Shown in pieces: positions 33,372 through 41,470 of a DNA stretch of 64,000 nt (position 1 is the stretch's first letter; the number at the start of each line of letters is the position of its first letter). The position numbers and the translations under genes were made by a program. This DNA comes from Sphingomonas sp. UNC305MFCol5.2 (lineage in GTDB: Bacteria > Pseudomonadota > Alphaproteobacteria > Sphingomonadales > Sphingomonadaceae). Under the pieces are notes generated by a model. The model was not told the origin of the DNA and searched no databases. It saw only the letters and a list, made by a program, of their open reading frames with translations. Location: contig NZ_JOOE01000002.1 of NCBI RefSeq assembly GCF_000712135.1, positions 806,001 to 870,000 on the forward strand, given 5' to 3'.

Positions 33372-35054
33372 GTGTTTGGACCACGCGTATCGGCTGCGCT
33401 CGGCGTAGCGCTTGTCACGTTGCTTGCGGGTTGCGGCGGCGGGAGCAGCAGCACCGGCACGTCCGCCGGGGGCGTGGTCTCTGTCACGCCCGCACCCACC
33501 CCTACACCGACCTTCACGGAAGGCGACGCCGCGCGGCTCGCCAAACAGGCGAGCTTCGGACCCACGCCTGCACTCGTCGCCCGGATCAAGGAGCTCGGCG
33601 TCAACGGCTGGCTCGACGAGCAGTTCGCCGCCACCGGAAGCACCTATTCCGATCTCGCCGTCGAGGTCCGGCGCGACTTCTGCACCAGCGGCGACACCGT
33701 CTGCACCCGCCAGCATTTCTCGCGCACGCCCGCCGCGATGCGCTTCTATGCCGATGCCGTGATGGCGCCCGATCAGCTCCGCCAGCGCGTCGCCTTCGCG
33801 CTCGGCCAGATGGTCGTGGCCTCGGAAGCCGAAGTGAATTCGGCCGCCGGCATCGCTGCGTTCAACCAGATCTTCCTCGACAACGCCTTCGGCAATTTCC
33901 GCGACGTGCTCGCCCGCGCGACGATGCTCGGTTATATGGGCGACTATCTCGACATGGCCGACAGCAACAAATCGGCGCCGTCGGAGAATTATGCCCGCGA
34001 GTTCCTCCAGCTCTTCTCGATGGGCCCCGACCAGCTCAACATGGACGGCACGCCAAAGCTCGACGCGACCGGTGCCCGCCAACCCAACTACACCTCCGAA
34101 GATATTCGCGGCGTCGCCCGCGCGCTGACCGGCTGGACCTATGCCCGCCTCGGCGGCGCGGCGATCACCGACGGCAACGCCCGCGATTATTCGCAGCCGA
34201 TGATCTCGGTGCCGACGCGGTACGACAACACCGCCAAGTCCTTCCTCGGCACTTCGGTGGCCGCCGGCGCGACGCAGGAAGCCAGCGTGGCCGCGGTCGT
34301 CGACGCCGCGTTCAACAATGCCTCGACCGCCCCCTTCGTCGCGAAGTTCCTGATCGCCCATCTCGTGACGCCCAATCCGACCCCGGCCTATGTCGGCCGC
34401 GTGGCGGCGGTGTTCGCCAATAACGGCAGCGGCGTGCGCGGCGACCTCAAGGCCGTGGTCCGCGCGATCCTGACCGACGCCGAGGCGCGGGGCGCACCCG
34501 GCGCAGCCTCGGGCAAGGTCAAGGAGCCGGTGCTGCTGATGGCCGGCCTCGCCCGCGTGATCGGGTTCACCACCGACGGCTATGTCTTCGTCAATCGCGA
34601 CACCAGCATGGGCCAGCCGGTGATGCGTGCGCCTTCGGTGTTCAACTTCTACCCGACCGATTATCCGCTGCCCGGCAGCATTACGCTGAAGAGCCCGGCG
34701 TCGAAGCTGCTCAACACCTCGAACGTGCTGCGCTGGCACAATTTCGTCTATGACTGGACGATCGGCGGCGACGCCACCCGTGCGGAGTTCGCGCTCGACG
34801 CAGGGCTGCCCAATTCGTCTCTGACCCAGCCGCTGTGGAGCGGATGGGAAGCGTTCGGCACCGATCTCGACTCGATGGTCGCGCGGGTCGACCTGCTGAT
34901 GTTCGCGAACACGCTGACCCAGACGCAGAAGGATGCACTCAAGGCCGCGGCCGCTGCGATCACGCATGCCGACCCGCTGATCCAGGCGCGGAAGCGCGCC
35001 CAGATGATGCTCTATATCGCGGCATCGAGCCCGCTCTTCCTCGTCGACCGGTAA
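33372..35054 (+). CDS. DUF1800 lipoprotein
   Basis: 560 residues from GTG 33372. The start is chosen because it gives a clean lipoprotein signal (VSAALGVALVTLLAGCGGG) with lipobox LLAGC; earlier starts add unrelated sequence. Poly-Ser/Thr/Pro spacer (TPAPTPTPTF) follows the Cys. The body has the DUF1800 signatures RLAKQASFGPTPALVARI, FARxFLQLFSMG-like NYAREFLQLFSMG, TSEDIRGVARALTGWTY, and the closing RAPSVFNFYPTDYPLPG. Function unknown; nearly always beside a DUF1501 gene, as here. Confidence 0.88.
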   Translation: MFGPRVSAALGVALVTLLAGCGGGSSSTGTSAGGVVSVTPAPTPTPTFTEGDAARLAKQASFGPTPALVARIKELGVNGWLDEQFAATGSTYSDLAVEVRRDFCTSGDTVCTRQHFSRTPAAMRFYADAVMAPDQLRQRVAFALGQMVVASEAEVNSAAGIAAFNQIFLDNAFGNFRDVLARATMLGYMGDYLDMADSNKSAPSENYAREFLQLFSMGPDQLNMDGTPKLDATGARQPNYTSEDIRGVARALTGWTYARLGGAAITDGNARDYSQPMISVPTRYDNTAKSFLGTSVAAGATQEASVAAVVDAAFNNASTAPFVAKFLIAHLVTPNPTPAYVGRVAAVFANNGSGVRGDLKAVVRAILTDAEARGAPGAASGKVKEPVLLMAGLARVIGFTTDGYVFVNRDTSMGQPVMRAPSVFNFYPTDYPLPGSITLKSPASKLLNTSNVLRWHNFVYDWTIGGDATRAEFALDAGLPNSSLTQPLWSGWEAFGTDLDSMVARVDLLMFANTLTQTQKDALKAAAAAITHADPLIQARKRAQMMLYIAASSPLFLVDR

Positions 35055-35063
35055 GGAATACAG

Positions 35064-36443
35064 ATGTCCCTTTCCCGCCGCGATTTCACGCGCCTCGTCG
35101 CCGGCACCGGCGCTCTGGCGGCCATGGGCCAGCTCGGCCGCACCAGCGCGATGGCCGCCCCCAATGGCAGCTATCGCGCGATGGTCGGCGTGTTCCTGTT
35201 CGGGGGCAATGACGGCTGGAACATGGTGATCCCCACCGATGCCCGCCACACCACCTATCTCGCCTCGCGCGGCTCGGTCGGCATCAAGGCGCCGGCGCTG
35301 ACCCCGCTGACCAACGCCGCCTACGCCCTGCACCCGTCGATGTCGGCGCTCCGCCCGCTCTGGGACGAAGGCAGCCTCGCGCTGGTGCTCAACGCCGGTA
35401 CCTTGTTCGCGCCGCTCACCAAGGCGGCTTATCAGTCGCGCCCCGATCTGCGTCCGACCAACCTGATGAGCCACTCCGACGAGCAGGCCCATTGGCAGGG
35501 TCTGCGCGCGCGCGACGTCAGCATCGACGGCTTCATGGGCCGCATGACCGACCGCATGACCGCAACCTCGACGCCGTCGATGATCTCGCTCGCGGGCTCC
35601 AATCTCGCGACGATCGGCCGGACCAGCGCGGCACTGGTGCTGCCGTCCACTGGCACGCTCGCCCGCAGCGGCTACACCACCGGCGGCAGCGCCGCCAATC
35701 AGGCGAAGAACGCCGGCATCGACGCCTTTGCCGGCGGAGCGGCCTATGGTGCGATGACCGAGACGACCGCGCGCGACATCAACGGCGCTTATGGCCAGGC
35801 GGTCACCGCCAATACGATCATCAGCGCAGCCAGCGCGCTCGACGGCTATTTCGTCAATCCGGATACCGGTGCGGCGCTCACCAGCGACGTCGCCCGCCAG
35901 CTGATGCGCGTCGCGCGGATGATCGACGCGCGCTCGACGCTCGGCCATGACCGCCAGACCTTCATGGTCAGCCAGGGCGGGTTCGACAATCATTCGGGCC
36001 AGGTGAACGGCGGCAACAACGATACCGGCACGCATGCGAACCTGCTTCGCGAGCTCGCCATGGCACTCGCCGGCTTCCATCGCGCGATGCAGTCGATCGG
36101 CATGGCCGAGAACGTAACCGCCTTCACGATGAGCGATTTCGGCCGCACCTTCAAAGGCAATGCCCAGAACGGCACCGATCACGCATGGGGCAGCAACCAC
36201 CTCGTCGTCGGCGGCAACGTCACTCCTGGCGGCATCTTCGGTGCCTATCCCGATCCGGTGATCGGTGGCCTGCAGGACGTCAGCAACGAAGGCCGCTTCA
36301 TTCCCGCGGTCGCGCAGGAGGAATATATCGGCGCGATCGCACGCTGGCACGGCGTCAGCGATGCCGACATGCCCTATGTCTTCCCCAACTGGTCGACATG
36401 GAGCACCGGCGGCCGCGGCCCCTTAGGGTTGTTCCGCGCTTAA
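35064..36443 (+). CDS. DUF1501 protein with twin-arginine signal
   Basis: 459 residues. N-terminus MSLSRRDFTRLVAGTGALAAMG carries the twin-arginine motif SRRDF, so it is exported folded. Core: FLFGGNDGWNMVIPT, YALHPSMSALRPLWDEG, TKAAYQSRPDLRPTNLMSHSDEQAHWQG and the closing SDFGRTFKGNAQNGTDHAWGSNHLVVGG, which follow the alkaline-phosphatase-like fold of DUF1501. Starts nine bases after the DUF1800 stop with AAGGA upstream. The lipoprotein and the exported protein probably act together at the envelope. Confidence 0.9.
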   Translation: MSLSRRDFTRLVAGTGALAAMGQLGRTSAMAAPNGSYRAMVGVFLFGGNDGWNMVIPTDARHTTYLASRGSVGIKAPALTPLTNAAYALHPSMSALRPLWDEGSLALVLNAGTLFAPLTKAAYQSRPDLRPTNLMSHSDEQAHWQGLRARDVSIDGFMGRMTDRMTATSTPSMISLAGSNLATIGRTSAALVLPSTGTLARSGYTTGGSAANQAKNAGIDAFAGGAAYGAMTETTARDINGAYGQAVTANTIISAASALDGYFVNPDTGAALTSDVARQLMRVARMIDARSTLGHDRQTFMVSQGGFDNHSGQVNGGNNDTGTHANLLRELAMALAGFHRAMQSIGMAENVTAFTMSDFGRTFKGNAQNGTDHAWGSNHLVVGGNVTPGGIFGAYPDPVIGGLQDVSNEGRFIPAVAQEEYIGAIARWHGVSDADMPYVFPNWSTWSTGGRGPLGLFRA

Positions 36444-36504
36444 CGGCGTTCCTACACCCTTCCTTCCCCATCCCGCTGCTATGTTGGGCCGGAGGGAGCG
36501 AGGC

Positions 36505-36945
36505 ATGGAACTTCACTACCGCGGCATGACGGGCTCGGATATCGCCGACACGGGAGAGGCGCCTGTGTCGAACCTCTTTCGCATCACGCCTTTCATGCAT
36601 GTGCCCGACATCGATGCGGCGGTACGCTTCTTCACCGATATCCTCGGGTTCGAGTGCCGCTTCCGCCAGGGCAGCTATGCCTATGTCCAGCGCGAGACTG
36701 CGGCGTTCCGGTTGAAGGAGAATACCGGTGACGAGGGCGCTCCGCCGGGCAATCGCCGCTTCTGTTACTATGTCGACGTCCGCGACGTCGATGCGGTCGC
36801 GGAGGAGCTGCGGCCAAAAATCCCGCTGCTCAACGACGGCGACATCTACGGCCCGATCGACCAGATCTATGGCCAGCGGGAATTGATGGTGATGGCGCCC
36901 GACGGGAACCTGCTGGTGTTCGGACAGGATTTGACGCGGAGCTGA
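36505..36945 (+). CDS. VOC family (glyoxalase/bleomycin-resistance fold) protein
   Basis: 146 residues. ITPFMHVPDIDAAVRFFTDILGFECRF and YYVDVRDVDAVAEELRPKI are typical VOC half-modules; RELMVMAPDGNLLVFGQ closes the second. ATG 36505 has GGAGG at good spacing; a GTG 20 codons later is the shortest possible start. Substrate unknown. Confidence 0.85.
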   Translation: MELHYRGMTGSDIADTGEAPVSNLFRITPFMHVPDIDAAVRFFTDILGFECRFRQGSYAYVQRETAAFRLKENTGDEGAPPGNRRFCYYVDVRDVDAVAEELRPKIPLLNDGDIYGPIDQIYGQRELMVMAPDGNLLVFGQDLTRS

Positions 36946-36963
36946 CGCCTCTGCATCTTCAAC

Positions 36964-37071
36964 GTCACCCCGGCCTTGTGCCGGGGTCCACCAGGCCGCT
37001 TGGGAAGAGACGAGAGGCGTCGAGGGTGTCGTTCGCCGCACGGTGGATCCCGGCACTTCGGCCGGGATGAC
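36964..37071. repeat. dispersed palindromic repeat pair, family A copy 5
   Basis: GTCACCCCGGCCTTGTGCCG... at 36964 faces ...CGGCACTTCGGCCGGGATGA ending near 37071. Same arms as copies 1, 3 and 4, with a slightly diverged right unit. It lies in the 3' space between the VOC gene and the convergent phosphoesterase gene. Confidence 0.85.
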
Positions 37072-37078
37072 GAGATTC

Positions 37079-37825
37079 CTAAAGCGCCACGCTCCCCTCG
37101 CCCTTGAACCGCGCCACCGTCTCGAAGCTGGCGCCGTCGATCCGAATCTCGTTGAACGACGGCGGATGCGCCCGGACGCGCTCGGAGAGAGTACCCGCAC
37201 CGATCAACCGCACCGTGCGCCCGTCCACTTCATGCGCGATGTCGAACGGATCGTGGACATGCCCCGTGAGCACCGCGTGCGCGCCGGCCGTCGCCAGCGC
37301 CTCCAGCGCTCGTCTTCCATGCCGCGTCATCGACGTGGCCATCGTCCCGGCCTCGACCAGCGGGTGATGCGCGGCGACGAAGACCAGGTCGTCCTTCGGC
37401 ACCGCCTCCACCAGCGCCAGCGATTCCTGCAGCGCGCGCGCGCTGACATAGCCCTTCGCCCAATTGAGCCGCCACTGGAAACGCGCAGTGGTCTTGAGCG
37501 GCACGACGCTCACGCCCTTCACGTCGAGCGGTTTTTCGATCATGTGTTCGAGCGCTTGGTAGCGTTTGTACGGCGTGAAGAAGCGCGCCCACAGGTTGAA
37601 ATAAGGCAGATCGTGATTGCCGACCTCGACCGTCACCGGCCGCCTTAGGCTCTCCAGCCATTTCGCCGCGGCAGTGAACTCGCGCGATCGGGCCCGCATG
37701 GTGAGATCGCCGGTCATGATCACCGCATCCGGCTGCTCTTCCTTCACCTTGCGGCCGAACCAATCGATCGCCTCGCGATCCTCGCGCCCGAAATGGACGT
37801 CGCTGACGTGAAACAAGCGGGTCAT
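37079..37825 (-). CDS. calcineurin-like metallophosphoesterase
   Basis: 248 residues. Metal-binding motifs in order: DVHFGRED, TGDLTMRAR, EVGNHDLPYF, AHHPL and GHVHDPFD. A cytosolic phosphodiesterase/phosphatase of unknown substrate. The ATG at 37825 overlaps the lipid-kinase stop by four bases (ATGA). That coupling points to the two enzymes acting on related phosphorylated compounds. Confidence 0.9.
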   Translation of the reverse strand: MTRLFHVSDVHFGREDREAIDWFGRKVKEEQPDAVIMTGDLTMRARSREFTAAAKWLESLRRPVTVEVGNHDLPYFNLWARFFTPYKRYQALEHMIEKPLDVKGVSVVPLKTTARFQWRLNWAKGYVSARALQESLALVEAVPKDDLVFVAAHHPLVEAGTMATSMTRHGRRALEALATAGAHAVLTGHVHDPFDIAHEVDGRTVRLIGAGTLSERVRAHPPSFNEIRIDGASFETVARFKGEGSVAL

Positions 37826-38670
37826 GTCGCAGGCACCTCCTCGTCCTTGCGGGTGGCGATGAACGTTTCGAGGCTCTTGCCCGATCGGATCGGCACGCGC
37901 GGGGCGAGCGTCACCGGTTCGCCGTCGAACAGCGCCAGCACCGGCTTGCCGCCGCGCACGCGCAGTTCCTCGGTCCACGCCTCGCTCACTGCGTGCGCCG
38001 CGACCCAGTCGCCGCTCAGCCATTCCCAGCCGAGCTGGACGATCGACTTCCAGTCGCGCGCGTCGACCGCGGCGACCTCGAGTCCGCGCAGATCGGGAGT
38101 GACGAACACCGCCTGATAGTGATCGCCGAGACCCTTCGCGCCTTCGACGCGGATGCCGCGCTCGCCGAAAGTCTTGCGCAAGGCCCCGCGCGCCGCGGCG
38201 ATCAGCCGCCGGAAGGTGCCGCTGCGCATCGCCTCGCGCGCGCGGAACCACGAAGCGGCGGGGCCGAGGATGAGTCCGACAAAGGCGCGATGCCTGCCCG
38301 CCTGCACATAAGGCAGCGCGACGCGGCGATCGCATGTGCGCGCGGCGTGGAGGATTTTGTGCGGATCGGTCTCGCTATGCAGCCCCCTGGCGAGCAGGTT
38401 CATCGTGCCGCCGGGGAGGATGAGGAAGGCGCCTTCCCAAGTCTCCAGCGCGCAGAGTGCGGCATTGATCGTGCCGTCGCCGGCGAACAGCACCACCGTG
38501 TCGACCCCGGCGCCATCGAGTTTCGCTGCTTCGGGCAGCTTCTGCTCGGGAAATTCGGTGCGCCCGGCCAGCTCGAGCCCGCTCTCTTCGAACAATGCCT
38601 CGAGGGCCTCGCATTTGGCGCGGGTGGCGGTTCCGGAATTGGGATTGGTGATGAACCAGAGATTCTGCAT
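37822..38670 (-). CDS. diacylglycerol kinase-like lipid kinase
   Basis: 282 residues. DAGK catalytic domain with the nucleotide-binding segment VVLFAGDGTINAAL (a variant of GGDGT with Ala) and PGGTMNLLARGL. N-terminal ITNPNSG matches the family. Expected to phosphorylate a lipid or sphingoid alcohol with ATP. Sphingomonads contain glycosphingolipids, so a sphingolipid substrate is conceivable but not shown. Confidence 0.88.
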   Translation of the reverse strand: MQNLWFITNPNSGTATRAKCEALEALFEESGLELAGRTEFPEQKLPEAAKLDGAGVDTVVLFAGDGTINAALCALETWEGAFLILPGGTMNLLARGLHSETDPHKILHAARTCDRRVALPYVQAGRHRAFVGLILGPAASWFRAREAMRSGTFRRLIAAARGALRKTFGERGIRVEGAKGLGDHYQAVFVTPDLRGLEVAAVDARDWKSIVQLGWEWLSGDWVAAHAVSEAWTEELRVRGGKPVLALFDGEPVTLAPRVPIRSGKSLETFIATRKDEEVPAT

Positions 38671-38706
38671 GTCGCCGCAACGCGCGAGCGGCTTTTTGGT
38701 CGCTTC

Positions 38707-40194
38707 TCAGCCGTAACGATATAGCCGCACGCGCTGGACGCCCTGTGTATCGGGCGGCAGCCGGACATGACGCCCCTGATGCGTCTGATCGCCGTTGAGT
38801 ACGCGCCCCGATACCCATTTCCCGTCGACGAACCTGCCCTCCTCGACCCGATCGAGCCCGGCACGCCCCTTTCCGTCCGCGGGTTCGACGGTGACGGTGA
38901 TCCCGGTCCCGGCAATGAGATAGTCCTCGCCCCCGAGCCACAGGATCATCCCGCCATGCTCCGCGGGAACCTGCTTGTCTTTCGGCGTCCACGGATCGAC
39001 GAAGCTGACGGTGAAGCGATAGCCACCGAGCGTCTGTATCTGCGGCGTTTCGTCCACTGCCCCCGCGAACGTCACCGGCGGCGAGAAACCGAGGATGCGA
39101 CCGGTCGCCTGGGCGCGGAGGATCTCCGGCGCCATGCTCTCCAGCAATCCATATAGTCCGCCCAGCTTCGCCGCGCCGGCGCCGTCGACGCTCTCGATCG
39201 AGAACGGGCTGAAACCGATGCCGCGATGCCGGGCGATCACGCCGAAGGCATTGGCCGCGGCGCGCGGATCGCCGGCATTGTTCGCCTCCGGCACGAACAG
39301 CGGATTGCCGGGCCGGACATAGCCCGCGACGATGTCGGCGAAGTTGGGGAAATAGATGTCGGGCGCGAGGAAATCGAGCGACGGTGCCGCCTCGCGCCAC
39401 ACGTCCATCAGATGCGCGAGCGGACCGCCGCTCGGATACTCTCCCGGCAGCTTGCCCGGACGCCCTTGCGCGCCGTTGACGTACATCGGCAACGGGTATT
39501 CGCGCTTGCCCGCGCGCGTCACCGCTTCGGTGAAGCGCGCATAAGCGTCGGCGGTGAATGCCTCCTCCGATCCCTTGAACTTCGCGAACGCCGCGTCCGC
39601 GGCTGCCCCGCGCTCGCGCACGGTGGGCAGGAAGCCGATCTCGTTCTCGACCTGGATCATGATCACGGTATGCCGGGCGCCGTCGACCTGCTTCAGATGC
39701 CGCATCAGTGCGGCGAAGGCCCTGGCGTCGGCATCGCGGGTGGCGGGGCCGAAGGCCGAGAGGATCTCCTGCGCCTTGCCGTCGGCGCCGATCGTGCGCG
39801 GGAAGCGCCGTTCATCGCGCTTCACCCATGCCGGCACATAGGTCGACATCGAGTTCTTCCAACTGCCGAACCACAGGAACACCAGCCGCAGATCGTGCGC
39901 GCGCGCATCCTCGATCAGCCAGTCGACCGTCGTGAAGTCGAAGCGGCCCTCCTGCGACTCGATCAGCTCCCAGCTCACCGGCGCGAGCACGGTATTCAAG
40001 TGCATCGCCTTGAGCCGCGCCCAATGTGGTCCGAGCCATTCCCGCTCCGACGCGCTGGAATTGCCGAGCTCGCCCCCCAGTATGAGGAACGGTTTGCCGT
40101 CGACGATCAGCTGGCCGTCCTTCAGGTGCGGGATTTGCGCCGCGGCGGGGACTGCGATGAGCAGCAGGAAGAGCGAAGCGAGCCAACGGATCAT
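38707..40194 (-). CDS. exported beta-galactosidase-like GH35 enzyme (DUF5597)
   Basis: 495 residues with a signal peptide (WLASLFLLLIAVPAAAQ). TIM barrel with GGELGNSSASEREW, NTVLAPVSWELIESQEGRFDF, the acid/base Glu in IMIQVENEIG and the likely nucleophile Glu in PLFVPEANNA. C-terminal ~150 residues include a DUF5597 beta domain (GGYRFTVSFVDPWTP, GEDYLIAGTGITVTVEP). Periplasmic glycosidase for a beta-galactoside or related sugar. ATG 40194 gives the signal peptide; a longer frame upstream overlaps the tRNA on the other strand. Confidence 0.88.
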   Translation of the reverse strand: MIRWLASLFLLLIAVPAAAQIPHLKDGQLIVDGKPFLILGGELGNSSASEREWLGPHWARLKAMHLNTVLAPVSWELIESQEGRFDFTTVDWLIEDARAHDLRLVFLWFGSWKNSMSTYVPAWVKRDERRFPRTIGADGKAQEILSAFGPATRDADARAFAALMRHLKQVDGARHTVIMIQVENEIGFLPTVRERGAAADAAFAKFKGSEEAFTADAYARFTEAVTRAGKREYPLPMYVNGAQGRPGKLPGEYPSGGPLAHLMDVWREAAPSLDFLAPDIYFPNFADIVAGYVRPGNPLFVPEANNAGDPRAAANAFGVIARHRGIGFSPFSIESVDGAGAAKLGGLYGLLESMAPEILRAQATGRILGFSPPVTFAGAVDETPQIQTLGGYRFTVSFVDPWTPKDKQVPAEHGGMILWLGGEDYLIAGTGITVTVEPADGKGRAGLDRVEEGRFVDGKWVSGRVLNGDQTHQGRHVRLPPDTQGVQRVRLYRYG

Positions 40195-40301
40195 GCCCCT
40201 CCATCTCCTGCGGCGAGCAAAGCCGTCAAGCCGCACCCTTTGCCAGACATCGCATTCGCGGATTGACCGGCCGCCCCGCCCTGTGGCAACCGGGCTGCCG
40301 C

Positions 40302-40375
40302 GCGGGCGTAGCTCAATGGCAGAGCAGAAGCTTCCCAAGCTTACGACGAGGGTTCGATTCCCTTCGCCCGCTCCA
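40302..40375 (+). tRNA. tRNA-Gly (anticodon CCC)
   Basis: 74 bases including encoded CCA. Acceptor stem GCGGGCG pairs with CGCCCGC; D arm GCTCAATGGCAGAGC; anticodon loop TTCCCAA with CCC at 40334-40336; T arm GAGGGTTCGATTCCCTT. It closely follows E. coli tRNA-Gly(CCC), which supports the identity. Only RNA gene in the window. An 11-base match to its 3' end lies 1.07 kb downstream. Confidence 0.96.
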
Positions 40376-40663
40376 GCACTGTCATACCTGGCCTTGTCCC
40401 GACAACCTTCGCGGCGACTCGTCATTGGCCGCGGGAGATGCGCGCGACCGCGCCGAACGGGTTGCCCCCGGGCGTTGCACAGCGCGCAGGGATTGTGGCA
40501 CCACGCCCCAGAGTCAGAAACGAAAAAGACGGTGGCGATTACGATCGACGTCAAGGTCGACCTTGCAGTCTGCCTTCGGGCACTCTGCCTCGGCTTCCTC
40601 CTTATGTCGTGAGGACAGGACCGGGCTTCGGCCTGCCTTTGTCATTTGTGGGGGGGAACGGAG
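40376..40663. other. intergenic region after tRNA-Gly
   Basis: 288 bases, slightly less GC-rich than the neighbourhood. A 26-codon open frame starts with GTG at about 40532 (VAITIDVKVDLAVCLRALC...) and ends at 40612, but has no family and is not called. No promoter or terminator could be supported. Confidence 0.4.
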
Positions 40664-41239
40664 TTGCTGGAGGGATTCGCGGGCGCAGTGTTCGCCTTCA
40701 TATTCGCCGCTTGCTATGGCGAATTTGAGCGCCACAGGCGCAGAAAAGCCACTCGGCTCGCTCTGGCGACGGAAATCGCAACCATCGTTCAATTGATCCA
40801 AGCGAACGGCTATATCGGCCTTCTTGAGGATCACGCCCAATTATACGCTGCGCCCGATGCCCCGGAAGCGGTCGTTGATCCCTTCGTGATCACCGCCCGC
40901 GAGGGGTATTTCAAGGTCTATGAAGCATCGGCCAGCTCGATCGGCGACCTGTCAGAGGAATTGGCGATGTCGATCGTGTCGTTCTACCAGGGCGCAAGTG
41001 CCCTGATCGACACCTTTTCGTCCGAAGGCGCGGCAGTTCAAGTGGGCATCCCCGCACCTGCCGCGGTGGGCTTTTACCGCACTCTGGCAACGAGGATGCG
41101 GAACCTCATCACACTGGGAAACGATATCGTCCCGCGACTGGCAGGGTCGGACTACCTCCCCAAGATCCAGAAAGCCGCAGCGGAGCTGCTGGTGAAATTT
41201 GAGACGCCGGTCGGGTCGCCGCAGGGTGCCAGGGAATAG
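40664..41239 (+). CDS. hypothetical protein with N-terminal membrane helix
   Basis: 191 residues from TTG 40664, or 197 from TTG 40646. The later start is preferred because a G-rich Shine-Dalgarno (40650-40657) fits it. One hydrophobic helix (FAGAVFAFIFAACYGEFERH) is followed by a cytosolic helical domain (EIATIVQLIQANGYIGLLEDHAQLY, SFYQGASALIDTF). No family recognised. Next to a tRNA gene with a lower-GC flank, so it may be an acquired orphan. Confidence 0.55.
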   Translation: MLEGFAGAVFAFIFAACYGEFERHRRRKATRLALATEIATIVQLIQANGYIGLLEDHAQLYAAPDAPEAVVDPFVITAREGYFKVYEASASSIGDLSEELAMSIVSFYQGASALIDTFSSEGAAVQVGIPAPAAVGFYRTLATRMRNLITLGNDIVPRLAGSDYLPKIQKAAAELLVKFETPVGSPQGARE

Positions 41240-41470
41240 TGCAACAGGCCTCGAGGCCAGCGGCAACCCGGCTTCGCGCGCCGGTCAGCCGCACCGCGCC
41301 ATCGCCTGACCCGAATGCCCGCGGTGCCCTCCTTGAAAGTGGAGCGGCGGATTGACGAAGCGCTGTGCCTCGCTACTGGCGAAAATCCGGAAATTAATCC
41401 GGTGGAGCCGAAGGCGGGATAACGAGCATATCCCCCACCCGCTCCAGCCTCTTGATCGGAGCCCCGCCTT

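Noticed and set aside
33321..36350. A 1009-codon minus-strand open frame opposite DUF1800/DUF1501
   Set aside because: The composition is non-protein-like (Arg, Gly, His) and both plus-strand genes are well supported.
40532..40612. A 26-residue hydrophobic peptide frame after tRNA-Gly (VAITIDVKVDLAVCLRALC...)
   Set aside because: GTG start, weak ribosome site and no known relative; too short to support from one sequence.
41395..41450. A second tRNA-like 3' end (CACCCGCTCCAGC)
   Set aside because: No T-arm (GTTCGANTC) or acceptor partner is present, so it is not a tRNA gene; it is kept only as a possible att remnant.
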